Shown here: one piece after another, positions 32,239 to 41,552 of the stretch
Numbering within the stretch: the first letter of the stretch is position 1
Layout: each line of letters opens with the position of its first letter
From: Sphingomonas sp.
Lineage (GTDB): Bacteria; Pseudomonadota; Alphaproteobacteria; Sphingomonadales; Sphingomonadaceae
Reading direction: 5' to 3'
DNA length: 64,000 nucleotides
Assembly: GCF_003248515.1 (NCBI RefSeq)
Contig: NZ_QFOB01000012.1
Span: 1 to 64,000, forward strand
The notes under the pieces: generated by a model
Databases searched by the model: none
Told to the model about the DNA's origin: nothing
Seen by the model: the letters and a program-made list of their open reading frames with translations, nothing else
Program-made: the position numbers and the translations under genes

Positions 32239-34350
32239 ATGAATCAAGAACAAGATGGTTCGGCCACACAGGATCTGGCGGGCATCGTTTCGCGGTTCCG
32301 CCGTCACCTGCCGATCGGTTTCGCCATCATCGTTCTGATGATGGTGCTCGCTTATGGCGCGACGAAGATGATGACGCCGAAATATTCGGCGTCGGCGCAG
32401 CTGAGCTATTCGCCGCAGCAGGCGCTTTCGCGTGACGGCCAGCCCGCGCCGCCGACCCAGACCACCGATGCCGCGCGCGATGCCGCGATCGAATCGCAGC
32501 TTCAGATCGCCACGTCGCTGCCGGTGGCGATCCGGGCGCTGCAAGATCCCGAGGTCGCGAAGAATCCCACGATCCTGGCGCGCGCCAAGGCGTTCGATCC
32601 GTCGGGCAAATCCAGCGATGCGATGGCCGCCGCGCTTCTCTCCGGCGTTTCCGCCGCCCGCGTGGGCACCACCGCCTTGTTTTCGATCGGCTATAGCGAT
32701 GGCGATCCGCTGGCCGCCGCCCGCATCGCCAATGTCGTGGCCGGCGCCTATCTTGCGGTGCAGGCCCAGCAGAAGCTTGGTCAGGGATCGGCCACGTCGA
32801 ACCAGCTCAAGGGCCAGGTCGAGAAATTGCGCCAGCAGGCGCTGGAGGCTGATGCCGCCGTTGCCGCCTATCGGCTCAAGCACAATATCCTGACCGATCC
32901 GAACGCGACGCTGCCGGACAACGAATTGTCCAATATCGGCGTGCAGCTGTCCGATGCGCGCGGCGCCGCGGCGCAGGCCGAAACGCGCAGCGCGGCCAGC
33001 GGATCGACCGTGATTTCGGGTGGCGTCGACACGACCGCCCTCTCCACCCTGCGTGAGCAGCGCGCCGAGGCTTCACGCGATCTGGCGGGCCTCACGTCGC
33101 GCTATGGCGACAGGAATCCGCAGGTGATCGATGCGCGCCAGAAGGTTGCGGATCTCGATACGGCGATCGGCCGTGAAATGGCGAGCATGTCGCGCAGCGC
33201 GCGCGCCGAATCCGCCGCCGCCGCCGCGCGTTCCGCCTCGCTCCAGGCCAGCCTGGCCCAGGCGCAGAGCAAGCTGGCCGGCGCCGTCAATGCCAGCGTG
33301 CAGCTCGCCGAATTGCAGCGCAGGGCGGATAATGCCCATACGCTCTACACCAATCTTCTGACGGCATCGGGCCAGCAGAATGCCAATTCCGCGCTGATCC
33401 AGCCGGATGCGCAGATGGTCACGCCGGCTGTCGTGCCGCTCGCGCCCACGTCTCCGCGCATGCTCATCAATCTGCTGGTGGGCTTCGTCGCCGGCCTCGC
33501 CATCGCCGTCGCGGTCGCCTATCTGCGCGAGCGCTGGTCGCAGACGATCAATACGATCGATGATGTGCAGCGCCTGCTCGGTGTGGAATTCCTCACCACC
33601 ATCCCGACGCTCCAGTCCTCGATCGACAAGCCGAAGACGCGCGATCCGGCCGAGGCGGTGATCCTGCATCCGCTCTCCTCCTATGCGGAGGCTTTCCGCA
33701 GCCTCGCACAGACGCTGATCTTCGACGCGCGCAAGGCGGAGGCGGAAGGCGGCCGTGTGATCGGCGTCGGCTCGGCGCTCCCGCGCGAAGGCAAGACGAC
33801 CACGACCATCTCGATCGCGCGCGTCCTCGCCATGGCCGCCACCAAGGTGGTGCTGATCGATTCGGATCTTCGCCGCCGCTCGGTGACGGAGACGCTCGCG
33901 CCCGAAACCCAGAAGGGCTGGATCGACGTGCTGAACGGCACGGCGACGCTGAGCGAGGTGATGATCGAGGATCAGACCGGCGCGATCATCCTGCCGCTGG
34001 CCCCCGGCTCGGAGCGCGCGCAGCGTGTGTTCGACAGCGGCAAGTTCGAGGAGATGCTCGCCCATCTGCGCGAGCATTTCGAGGTGGTGGTGATCGATAC
34101 CGCACCGGTGCTCGCGCTGGTCGATACCCGCGCGATGATGCCGCACCTCGATTCCTTCGTGCTGCTCGCCCACTGGCGTACCACGCCGGTCAAGGCGATC
34201 CGCGCGGCGCTGCATCAGCTGGATACGGTCGGCGCGGCGGTGGCGGGCGTCGCGATGACGATGGTCAATCTCAAGACGCAGGCCCAGTCCGGCTACGGCG
34301 ACGCATCCTATTACTACAGCGAGATGAAGGACTATTACGTCAGTTCCTGA
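32239..34350 (+). CDS. Wzc-type polysaccharide co-polymerase and tyrosine autokinase
   Basis: A 703-residue inner-membrane PCP-2a protein. The Wzz domain has membrane helices near residues 30-50 and 410-430, with the Pro-rich motif PLAPTSPRMLINLL before the second. The periplasmic part is largely coiled-coil (about 190-390). The cytoplasmic BY-kinase shows Walker A LPREGKTTTT (near residue 515), Walker A' VLIDSDLRRRS and Walker B VVVIDTAPVLALVDTR. The tail carries six tyrosines in its last 20 residues (GYGDASYYYSEMKDYY), the autophosphorylation cluster. It controls polymer length and export with the OPX and barrel proteins upstream. Confidence 0.93.
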   Translation: MNQEQDGSATQDLAGIVSRFRRHLPIGFAIIVLMMVLAYGATKMMTPKYSASAQLSYSPQQALSRDGQPAPPTQTTDAARDAAIESQLQIATSLPVAIRALQDPEVAKNPTILARAKAFDPSGKSSDAMAAALLSGVSAARVGTTALFSIGYSDGDPLAAARIANVVAGAYLAVQAQQKLGQGSATSNQLKGQVEKLRQQALEADAAVAAYRLKHNILTDPNATLPDNELSNIGVQLSDARGAAAQAETRSAASGSTVISGGVDTTALSTLREQRAEASRDLAGLTSRYGDRNPQVIDARQKVADLDTAIGREMASMSRSARAESAAAAARSASLQASLAQAQSKLAGAVNASVQLAELQRRADNAHTLYTNLLTASGQQNANSALIQPDAQMVTPAVVPLAPTSPRMLINLLVGFVAGLAIAVAVAYLRERWSQTINTIDDVQRLLGVEFLTTIPTLQSSIDKPKTRDPAEAVILHPLSSYAEAFRSLAQTLIFDARKAEAEGGRVIGVGSALPREGKTTTTISIARVLAMAATKVVLIDSDLRRRSVTETLAPETQKGWIDVLNGTATLSEVMIEDQTGAIILPLAPGSERAQRVFDSGKFEEMLAHLREHFEVVVIDTAPVLALVDTRAMMPHLDSFVLLAHWRTTPVKAIRAALHQLDTVGAAVAGVAMTMVNLKTQAQSGYGDASYYYSEMKDYYVSS

Positions 34351-34390
34351 CGTGCCGGAAGGCGCGTTTCGCGAACGAGGAGGACGCGCG

Positions 34391-35716
34391 ATGTCGACGC
34401 CCTTCCTGGAACTGCCGGTTCGGGCGATTCTCGCGCCGATCGAGCGTCGCATAGGGGCGGGCAAGGCCGCGCGCCTCTATGCGCTGGCCGATCAGGGCTC
34501 GTCCGGCGTCGCCAACATTGTCGCGTTCGCGCTGCTGGGGCGGGCCTTGCCGGTCGGCCAGTTCGGCGCGATCGGCATGATGATCGGGCTCCATTATTTC
34601 ATCGCCGGCTTCCATCGTTCCGCGATCGTGCTGCCCTTCACCACCGATCATCGCCTCGCCCGCGATCCTGGTGAGGCGCATTGCGAGGATAATGGCTGGT
34701 GGTGGCTGGGTCTCGCGCTGGCCCTGCTCCTCTCGGTGGCGATCGGCCTGGCGGGCGTGATCGTCGCGCGGGTCGGCGATGCGCTGCCGAGCTGGCGCTG
34801 GCTGGCGCAATCGCTCTTCCTGACGGCCCTGATCTCGCCGGCGATGCTGGCTTGGGAATTTGCGCGCCGCTGGCTCTACAAGATCGAGCGTGCCGACATG
34901 GTCGCCCTGTGCTCGCTTTCCTATTTCCTCGCGCTCTGCGCCGGTGCGTGGCTGGTGAGCCATCATGCGCCATCGGCGTTCGCGGGCGCGTCGGCCTGGG
35001 TGGTGGCAAGCCTCTGCGCGCTCCTGATCGCGCTGCCCACGGTGCGTCCGGCCCGGCCCGATCGGGCCGTAGCGGCGCGGCTGATTCACGACAATCGCGC
35101 GGATGCGGGCTGGCTGGCGGCTACCAACCTGCCTTACTCGGTTTACAGCAGCGCCACGATCGTGGTGCTGATCGGATTGCTCGTCGGCTCCGTCGCGGCG
35201 GCGGTATTCTCGGCTGCGCGCACGCTCACGAATCCGGCGATGAGCATCGTCACCGCCATCGATTCGATCGACAAGCCGCGCGCCGCGCGTGCCTTCGCGG
35301 CCGATGGCATGGCGGGGCTCCGGTCGGTCGTCCACCGCTCCCGCCTGTCGATCGCGCTCGCCACCGGCCTCTATCTCGGGCTGGTCGCGCTGTTCGCCGG
35401 GCCGCTCATCGCGCTGGCCTTCAAGGGGCAATATGCGGGGCTGGAACATGAGGTGCGGTTGCTGGCGCTCGGCTTCTTCCTGTTCGGGCTCAACCTGCCT
35501 TCCGAAACCTTGCTGATCGTTCTGCGCGCGGGGCGCACGATGCTGACGGTGAGGAGCGTCACGGCGCTGGTGACCATCGTCGCGCTGGCCATCGGATCGG
35601 CCTATGGCGTTTCGGGCATGGCGATCGCCTTCGCCGTCACCCAGGCCGGAAATTTCGTGCTGCTGCGCGGGATCGAGCATTGGGCCGGAACCCATGCGGA
35701 GCGCCGTCTCGCATGA
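34391..35716 (+). CDS. Wzx-like oligosaccharide flippase (first of two)
   Basis: A 441-residue polytopic protein with about 12 hydrophobic helices, in the MATE/PST flippase style, expected to move lipid-linked repeat units across the inner membrane. The N-terminal region reads ALADQGSSGVANIVAFALLGRALPVGQFGAIGMMIGLH, typical of Wzx-like proteins. The start is the ATG at 34391, preceded by a strong GAGGAGGA site. An upstream extension to 34352 is out of character. It follows the autokinase by 40 bp and overlaps the next GT2 gene by 4 bp. A second flippase is at 53278. Confidence 0.78.
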   Translation: MSTPFLELPVRAILAPIERRIGAGKAARLYALADQGSSGVANIVAFALLGRALPVGQFGAIGMMIGLHYFIAGFHRSAIVLPFTTDHRLARDPGEAHCEDNGWWWLGLALALLLSVAIGLAGVIVARVGDALPSWRWLAQSLFLTALISPAMLAWEFARRWLYKIERADMVALCSLSYFLALCAGAWLVSHHAPSAFAGASAWVVASLCALLIALPTVRPARPDRAVAARLIHDNRADAGWLAATNLPYSVYSSATIVVLIGLLVGSVAAAVFSAARTLTNPAMSIVTAIDSIDKPRAARAFAADGMAGLRSVVHRSRLSIALATGLYLGLVALFAGPLIALAFKGQYAGLEHEVRLLALGFFLFGLNLPSETLLIVLRAGRTMLTVRSVTALVTIVALAIGSAYGVSGMAIAFAVTQAGNFVLLRGIEHWAGTHAERRLA

Positions 35717-36618
35717 ACGATGCGCCCGTCCCCCGTTTCTCGATCGTCGTGCTCACCTTCGCGCGTGACGAGATTCTCGCGCGCATGCTGGAGCGGCTGG
35801 CCGCGTATCTCTCCGGCCGGAGCGACTATGAGCTGGTCCTGATCGACAACAATGTCGAATGCGTCGATCGTGCCGCGCAGCTCGCCCCCTTCCATTCCGC
35901 GCGCCTGCTGTGGGATGGCGTGAACAAGGGCGTCGTCGCGCGCAATCTCGGCTTCGAGGCGGCGCGCGGCGAGATCGTGGTGCTGCTGGATGACGATGTG
36001 TTCGTCGACACGCCCGATTTCCTTGATCGCTTCGGCGCGTGCTTTGCGGCGGAACCCCGTCTGGGCGCGGTGACGATCCGCAAATATGTGAAGGGTGAAA
36101 CCCGCGCGCGCCCCGATCTCATTCCGCATACGGACAAGGCGATCGATCTCACGAAGCCGTTCAAGACGTTCCGCTTCGTCGGTGGCTGCGTCGCCTTCCG
36201 CACGGCCTGTTTGCGGGAGACGGGCGGTTTCCTCCCCGATTTTTTCTATGGGCTGGAGGAGATCGAACTGTCCTACCGGATGATCGATCGCGGCTGGACG
36301 ATCCTCTACGATCCCGAAATCGTCTGCGAGGAGCTGGAGCATCCCGCCGGGCGCCGACCCAAGCGGCAGGTGCAGTCCGATCGGCTGACGAACAAGTTCA
36401 TCATCAGCTTCCTGCGCATGCCGTCACCCTATGTGTGGCTGAACCTGATCGCCTTCCCGCCTTATGCCTATGCCTTTGCGGGCGGGGAGATGGATGTGCC
36501 GCTGGCGATCCGCCAGTTCGTGGCGTGGCTGCGCAAGCCTGGCCGGTTGCGGCGCCAGCCGATCGGGCGCGAGGCGCGGGCCTATATCCGGCAATGTGGA
36601 GGGCATTTGTGGCGGTGA
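35713..36618 (+). CDS. GT2 glycosyltransferase
   Basis: A 301-residue soluble or peripheral GT2. The GT-A domain begins RFSIVVLTFARDEILARMLERL, with metal-binding LLDDDVFVDTPDFLDRFG and a likely base in the GLEEIELSYRMIDRGW segment. There are no clear membrane helices, unlike the other GT2 enzymes here. The start overlaps the flippase stop by 4 bp, and the aldo/keto reductase gene overlaps its end. It is therefore part of the tightly packed left arm of the EPS operon. Donor and acceptor sugars are unknown. Confidence 0.85.
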   Translation: MNDAPVPRFSIVVLTFARDEILARMLERLAAYLSGRSDYELVLIDNNVECVDRAAQLAPFHSARLLWDGVNKGVVARNLGFEAARGEIVVLLDDDVFVDTPDFLDRFGACFAAEPRLGAVTIRKYVKGETRARPDLIPHTDKAIDLTKPFKTFRFVGGCVAFRTACLRETGGFLPDFFYGLEEIELSYRMIDRGWTILYDPEIVCEELEHPAGRRPKRQVQSDRLTNKFIISFLRMPSPYVWLNLIAFPPYAYAFAGGEMDVPLAIRQFVAWLRKPGRLRRQPIGREARAYIRQCGGHLWR

Positions 36619-37424
36619 CATCCCTGCCGGCGCTGGGCCTTGGCTGTGCGCGCGTCGGCTCTTTCAACAATCCGAGCCCGCTTTCCGAAAGCATCGCGCT
36701 GATCCGGGCGGCGATGGCGCTGGGCGTCACCTTGCTGGATACGGCCAACATCTATGGTCAGGGCGATAGCGAACGGGCGATCGGCAAGGCGGTGGCGGGC
36801 GTGCGGGACGAGGCATTCATCGTCACCAAGGGGGGGCTCACCTTCTCGGCCAAGATGAAGCTGCTACGCCCGCTCAAGCCGCTGCTGCGCCCGTTCCTGG
36901 CGCGCGGCGAGATGGACAATGCCGTGACCGCCAGTCGCGCCGCCGTGATGCGATCGGACTGGAGCGCCGATGCGCTGGTCGCCAGCCTCGATGGATCGCT
37001 CAAGCGGCTGCGCACGGATCGGGTGGATGCCTTCCTGCTGCACAGCCCGTCGGCGGAGATGCTCGGTCAGGCGGGGCCGGCGGAGGCACTCTCGCGCATC
37101 GCCGCTTCGGGCCGTGCCGCGATGGTGGGCGTCGCGTGCGATGACATCGCTTCGCTGGACGCCGCGCTCGCGCTGGATGGCGTCTCGATCCTGGAACTTC
37201 CGTTGGATGTGCTGGCCGGGATCGCGGATGGCCCTCGCGCCGCCGCTATCGCAACGCGCAACATCGCCGTGATCGCCCGCGAAGTGCTGAAATTCCAGCC
37301 TGGCATTCCGCCCGCGCGGGCCGTGGCCAATGCGCGCGCGATGCCGATCGTCAGCAGCACGCTGATCGGATCGCGCCGCATCGATCGCGTCCGTGCGCTC
37401 GCCCTGGCGGAGGCGGGCGCATGA
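36609..37424 (+). CDS. Aldo/keto reductase
   Basis: A roughly 271-residue AKR-fold oxidoreductase. Catalytic elements are visible: Asp/Tyr in TLLDTANIYGQGDSE, Lys in FIVTKGG and His in DAFLLHSPS. The late NADPH-binding region is reduced (PIVSSTLIGSRRIDRV). The start is uncertain: GTG at 36609, GTG at 36615 (overlapping the GT2 stop as GTGA) or ATG at 36594. Its partner downstream is a Gfo/Idh/MocA oxidoreductase overlapping by 4 bp. The pair could make an oxidised or reduced sugar for the EPS, by analogy with similar pairs, but no substrate is shown. Confidence 0.8.
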   Translation: MAVTSLPALGLGCARVGSFNNPSPLSESIALIRAAMALGVTLLDTANIYGQGDSERAIGKAVAGVRDEAFIVTKGGLTFSAKMKLLRPLKPLLRPFLARGEMDNAVTASRAAVMRSDWSADALVASLDGSLKRLRTDRVDAFLLHSPSAEMLGQAGPAEALSRIAASGRAAMVGVACDDIASLDAALALDGVSILELPLDVLAGIADGPRAAAIATRNIAVIAREVLKFQPGIPPARAVANARAMPIVSSTLIGSRRIDRVRALALAEAGA

Positions 37425-38737
37425 AGATCGCCTTCGTCGGCTGCGGCTATGTGTTCGATATCTACATGCGCACGCGCTGGGCCTATCCCGAGATCGAGAT
37501 ATGCGGCGTATTCGATCGGGATGAAAAGCGCGCGGCCGTGGTGCACGCGCATTATGGCTTCCCTCTCTATCCGGATCTGGGAACGCTGCTGGCCGATGCG
37601 CGGGTGGAGGTGGTCATCAACCTCACCAACATCGCTTCGCATTTCGCGGTAACGAAGGCCGCGTTGGAGGCCGGCAAGCACGTCTTCACCGAAAAGCCGA
37701 TCACCACCGATCTGGCGGCGACGCGGGAATTGTTCGCCATCGCCGAGGCGCAGGGCCGCGTGCTCGCGGCGGCACCGTGCAATCTCCATTCGGATGCCGT
37801 GAGCACCGTCTGGAAAGCGGTGAGCGACGGCGCGATCGGAAGGCCCGTGCTGATCTATGCCGAGATGGACGATAATCCGGCCCATCTGATGCGCATGGAT
37901 AAGGTGCAGAGCCCCACGGGCGCGCCCTTCCCCTATGCGGAGGAATTCCAGGAAGGCTGCACGATCGAGCATATCGGCTATCATCTCGCCTGGCTGTGCG
38001 CGATGTTCGGCCCGGCGGTGGGCGTCACCGCCTTCTCGAAATCGCTCGTGCCGGACAAGAATACGCCCGTGCCGCTCGCGCCGCCCGACACGCCCGATTT
38101 CTCGGTCGCCTGTCTCGATTTCGCCAACGGGGTCGCGGCCCGCATCACCTGTTCGTGGGTGGCGCCGCGCGATCATAGCATGCGGATCATCGGCGATGCC
38201 GGCCAGCTTACCGTGGACAATGCCTTCCACGATCAGTCGCCCGTTTTCCTCGAGCGTTTCTCGGGGGTCAGCCTTGCCGCGCGCAAGGCCTATAGCGCGC
38301 GCAGCCAGCCGCTGATCGGCCGCCGGTTCGGCATTGGCGGCATGCGATTGAAGCTCGTCCGGCGCTGGAAATCGTATGCGGTGGAGGCGGAGCGCGGTGT
38401 CGGCAGTTCGCTGAAGCACCGTTTCGTCAGCTGGCTCAGGCGGCGCGAAGTCTATGCGCAGGACAAGATCCTCGGCATCGCCGAAATGGGCAAGGCGATC
38501 GCCGAGGGGCGCACCCAGCCGATGCCGCCCGATTTCCTGATGCACCTGAACGAGATCACCCTGCTCGTGCAGCAGGCCGGACCGGACGGGCGGACGGTGA
38601 AGCCCCAGACGAGCTTCACCCCGCTTGCGATGTTCGGTGATATCGCCACCGGCCAGCCCGACTATCGGGCATCCCACCGCCCGACATTTCTGGAACGGAG
38701 GCTGGGGCGCGTCGTGCAGAGTCTGCAGCGCCGCTGA
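37421..38737 (+). CDS. Gfo/Idh/MocA family oxidoreductase
   Basis: A 438-residue NAD(P)-dependent dehydrogenase. The N-terminal Rossmann domain is KIAFVGCGYVFDIYMRTRW (GxGxxx with a Cys). The family motif EKPITTDLAATREL supplies the catalytic Lys, and a second domain carries EGCTIEHIGYHLAWL with the conserved His. The C-terminus (about 300-438) is longer than usual and Arg-rich. It overlaps the aldo/keto reductase by 4 bp and ends the first contiguous block of EPS genes. It probably modifies a nucleotide sugar. Confidence 0.88.
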   Translation: MKIAFVGCGYVFDIYMRTRWAYPEIEICGVFDRDEKRAAVVHAHYGFPLYPDLGTLLADARVEVVINLTNIASHFAVTKAALEAGKHVFTEKPITTDLAATRELFAIAEAQGRVLAAAPCNLHSDAVSTVWKAVSDGAIGRPVLIYAEMDDNPAHLMRMDKVQSPTGAPFPYAEEFQEGCTIEHIGYHLAWLCAMFGPAVGVTAFSKSLVPDKNTPVPLAPPDTPDFSVACLDFANGVAARITCSWVAPRDHSMRIIGDAGQLTVDNAFHDQSPVFLERFSGVSLAARKAYSARSQPLIGRRFGIGGMRLKLVRRWKSYAVEAERGVGSSLKHRFVSWLRRREVYAQDKILGIAEMGKAIAEGRTQPMPPDFLMHLNEITLLVQQAGPDGRTVKPQTSFTPLAMFGDIATGQPDYRASHRPTFLERRLGRVVQSLQRR

Positions 38738-38933
38738 TCCCGGCCTATGGCGGCTGGCAAGCCATGCTGCACTACGGTAAGAAACACTTGTGGGTGGGCT
38801 GTCGCGTGGGCGTTTTTCGGCACCGTGCGGCGCTTTGCCCGATTGAACGCGGAGGAATGCGCCATCGGACAGGCCCCGTATCGCCGCCCTCTGCGTGCGC
38901 CGGCTCATGCCGCACCTGCTCAGGCGACATGTG

Positions 38934-40079
38934 ATGGCTGACGGGCACGGGCCCGATGCGGCGGTGGCGGAGTTCACCATGCCGCCGCCCGAGGGCAGCA
39001 AGGGCGGCAGGCTAGGGCATCTCGATGCGCTGCGCGGCATCGCGGCTTTTCTGGTGATGGTCCAGCATGTGCTGGAAATCGTCGCGAACCATCCTGCCGC
39101 GCCCGGCTGGTACAGGGCGTTCGCGGAGAGCTGGAACCTCACCTATTTCAGCCCCGGCCGCGCGGGCGTGATCGCCTTCTTCCTCATCAGCGGCTTCGTC
39201 GTGCCGTTCAGCCTGAAGCAGCCCTGCGCCCTGCGGGCCTTTGCCATCTCCCGCTTCTTCCGGCTCTATCCCGCTTACTGGCTGTCGCTGTTCCTGTCCG
39301 TCACGATCCTGCCGGCGCTGGGCCTCATCCATTTTCCGGCCAGGCAGGTGCTCGCCAACGTGACCATGCTGCAATTCCTGCTGCGTCAGCCCGATGTGAT
39401 CGGCGCTTACTGGACGCTCTTCATCGAGATGGCCTTTTATGGCTGCTGCGCCCTCTGGTTCCTGTTCGGTGTGCTGCGTTCGGCGCGTTTCCTCGCCGGC
39501 ATGACGATCGCGCTGCTGGGGCTTTCGCTGGCGGCGGCCTTCGTGCGCTATCACCATCCGCAGGCGCCGCTGCCGGTCGGTTATGTCAGCTTCCTCGCGG
39601 CGATGCATGTCGGCACGCTCGCGCGGCTGGCGACGCTGGAGGGGGATGCACTCGCGCGCCGCCTGCTCGGGCCGATCGTCGCCATCGCGCTGGTCGCCAC
39701 GATCGCGATCAGCTGGCTCGCTTATTCGCAAACCCCGGAAACCGATCCCTGGATCGCGAACGCCACGGGCATCTTCGTCGGCTACGCGCTCTTCTTCTAT
39801 TGCATGATCCGCAAGGCGTTCGTCTCCCGCTTCACGCTCTATCTCGGCGGAATCAGCTATTCCTTCTATCTGTTCCACGGCCTGTTGCTGCGGCTGGGCC
39901 GGCCGATCGGCTTCGCGCTGCCCTTTTGGGAAGGGGCGGCCGTCATCCTGCTGTTCGCCTCCCTGCTCTCCATGCTGCTGGCGACATTGGTGTTCGAATA
40001 TGTCGAGCGGCCCGCGGTCAAGATCAGCCACCGCCTGATGCACGGGCTGCGCGCGCGGGCGGGCGGGGCCGCAGCCTGA
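38934..40079 (+). CDS. OafA/NodX-type membrane O-acyltransferase
   Basis: A 381-residue acyltransferase-3 protein with about ten membrane helices. The family motif is at the first helix (LGHLDALRGIAAFLVMVQHV), with the active-site His, and a second is FFLISGFVVPFSLKQP. Such enzymes transfer acetyl or other acyl groups from CoA to periplasmic glycans. I chose the ATG at 38934; an in-frame ATG at 38895 would add 13 residues. It is separated from the upstream block by about 195 bp with no recognisable feature and ends at a strong bidirectional hairpin. Confidence 0.87.
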   Translation: MADGHGPDAAVAEFTMPPPEGSKGGRLGHLDALRGIAAFLVMVQHVLEIVANHPAAPGWYRAFAESWNLTYFSPGRAGVIAFFLISGFVVPFSLKQPCALRAFAISRFFRLYPAYWLSLFLSVTILPALGLIHFPARQVLANVTMLQFLLRQPDVIGAYWTLFIEMAFYGCCALWFLFGVLRSARFLAGMTIALLGLSLAAAFVRYHHPQAPLPVGYVSFLAAMHVGTLARLATLEGDALARRLLGPIVAIALVATIAISWLAYSQTPETDPWIANATGIFVGYALFFYCMIRKAFVSRFTLYLGGISYSFYLFHGLLLRLGRPIGFALPFWEGAAVILLFASLLSMLLATLVFEYVERPAVKISHRLMHGLRARAGGAAA

Positions 40080-40118
40080 TCCCGATCCGATCGGCCTTAT
40101 GGGCGGATCGGATCGGGA
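40080..40118. terminator. Bidirectional hairpin between the acyltransferase and beta-helix genes
   Basis: A perfect 13-bp inverted repeat: TCCCGATCCGATC at 40080-40092 and GATCGGATCGGGA at 40106-40118, with an inner GCC/GGC that can extend it. It sits immediately after the acyltransferase stop and 22 bp from the end of the convergent beta-helix gene, so it can end both transcripts. Confidence 0.7.
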
Positions 40119-40139
40119 GACAGGCACTCTTCCGGCCGG

Positions 40140-41549
40140 CTAGCTGAGCGCGCCGATCGTGCCGCCGCTGGCGGTCAGCCGCGCCTTGGGGAACTTGCCT
40201 CCACGCGTGTAGATGGTGCCGAACTTGGCATTGATCGAATATTGCGAAGAGCCGGCCGCGCAATTTTCCAGGAAGAGTTTCGAGCCGCCGGCGCCCTCCT
40301 GCTGATCGACCAGGAAATCGCTGGGCGGTACGACGCCACCGAAAATCTGGTCTCCCCGGCTCGCATAGCAGAAGGTGTCGATGCACCACATCATCGTGCC
40401 GTCATTGACGATCGCAACCTGGCCGCCCGCGTTGCGCGCGCCCACGCCGCGCAGGTCGATCCATTTGCCGCCATCGTGGGTGGTGATGAAGTTGTTGCTG
40501 ATGGATCCCATCCGTCCATTGTTGAAGCCGGTGCAGTCCATCGTGAACACGAAGGCCTGCGCGCCGCTGGCGATATGGCTGTTGAATCCGTCCTGCTGAT
40601 TGGCGCTGGCATCACAGCGGATGAAGGCTGCCGCCTGCACGTTGAAGATGGTCGCGCCATGCCACATGTTCTTCGTGCCGGTGACGACGATGCCATCGTC
40701 TCCCGAGGAATAGCGGAAGGTGCAATCCTCGGCCACGAACCGATAGGTTGCCGCATTCTGCAGGATCAGCGGGATGCTGCCCATCACGTCAAATCCGCTG
40801 AGATACATATTGCCGCCGGTGGACATGCGCACGACAGCGTTGTTTCCCGTCATCAGCAGCGCCCGCGTGTTCGCATCGGTCACGGTCGCGGCGTCGGCGC
40901 GGTTCACATAGACGGTCGTGTTGTCGGTCCGCCACGATCCCGGCGTCGATCGGCATGCGGCGAGGCTGGCCGCGAAGGAGAGATCGGGTCGCAGTCCATC
41001 CTGATCGATATTGCCGAGATCGATCACGCGCCGCACGTCGGCGCGCGTCGCCTTCCAGGTGGTGCCGGTGTCCAGCGTCCATGTCAGCGCATCGAACAAC
41101 CCCGTCTCCACGCGGCCGCCCACGGCGATCAGCGCGCAGGCTTTGGTGGGCGTCGATCCGGAGCCGAGGCCGTACAGGCGCGGGTAAAGCCCCGCCCGGA
41201 CGTAGACGATATAGGGCACGGAGCCCGCATTGCCGGCGAGGACGGCCGCCACGATCGATTTCTTGGCGGCCGCCCAGCTCAGGCCGTCCCCGCTATCGTC
41301 CGCCCGATTGATATCGACATAATAAGTGGCCGGTGTCGTCCAGGGCATCACGTCCGGCGTGGGCGCCCAGGCCCTGCGATCGAAATTGGTGCGCACGCGG
41401 CCTGTCGCATCGCGCCAGAAATCAAAGGGAAAGAGGCTGCGCGTGTAGGTGAAGCCGGTTGGCCGCGCGAGCGGCGTGCCGAAGGCAATGCCGCGGATCG
41501 CGAGCGCGCTGTCACTCACCCCGCCGAGGGCGCCGGAAGTTCTGGTCAT
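40140..41549 (-). CDS. Right-handed parallel beta-helix protein, putative spike/polysaccharide-binding protein
   Basis: A 469-residue protein without a signal peptide. Residues 1-70 form a separate N-terminal region. From residue 76 it shows the start of a parallel beta-helix (YYVDINRADDSGDGLSW, then AAKKSIVAAV), as in pectate-lyase-like and phage tailspike proteins. Rungs follow (NAVVRMSTGGNMYLSGFDV, TYRFVAEDCTFRYSSGDDGI, HGATIFNVQAAAFIRCDASANQQDGFN). It lies 3 bp after a spike-base gene of the Rcc01079 type, on the same strand and opposite to the EPS genes. By analogy with phage and gene-transfer-agent spikes it could bind or cleave the local polysaccharide. No catalytic residues are certain. 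Confidence 0.65.
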   Translation of the reverse strand: MTRTSGALGGVSDSALAIRGIAFGTPLARPTGFTYTRSLFPFDFWRDATGRVRTNFDRRAWAPTPDVMPWTTPATYYVDINRADDSGDGLSWAAAKKSIVAAVLAGNAGSVPYIVYVRAGLYPRLYGLGSGSTPTKACALIAVGGRVETGLFDALTWTLDTGTTWKATRADVRRVIDLGNIDQDGLRPDLSFAASLAACRSTPGSWRTDNTTVYVNRADAATVTDANTRALLMTGNNAVVRMSTGGNMYLSGFDVMGSIPLILQNAATYRFVAEDCTFRYSSGDDGIVVTGTKNMWHGATIFNVQAAAFIRCDASANQQDGFNSHIASGAQAFVFTMDCTGFNNGRMGSISNNFITTHDGGKWIDLRGVGARNAGGQVAIVNDGTMMWCIDTFCYASRGDQIFGGVVPPSDFLVDQQEGAGGSKLFLENCAAGSSQYSINAKFGTIYTRGGKFPKARLTASGGTIGALS

Positions 41550-41552
41550 GGC

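Noticed and set aside
38738..38933. A small gene in the 195-bp gap before the acyltransferase
   Set aside because: The short frames there have no Shine-Dalgarno or recognisable sequence and are on both strands, as expected by chance.
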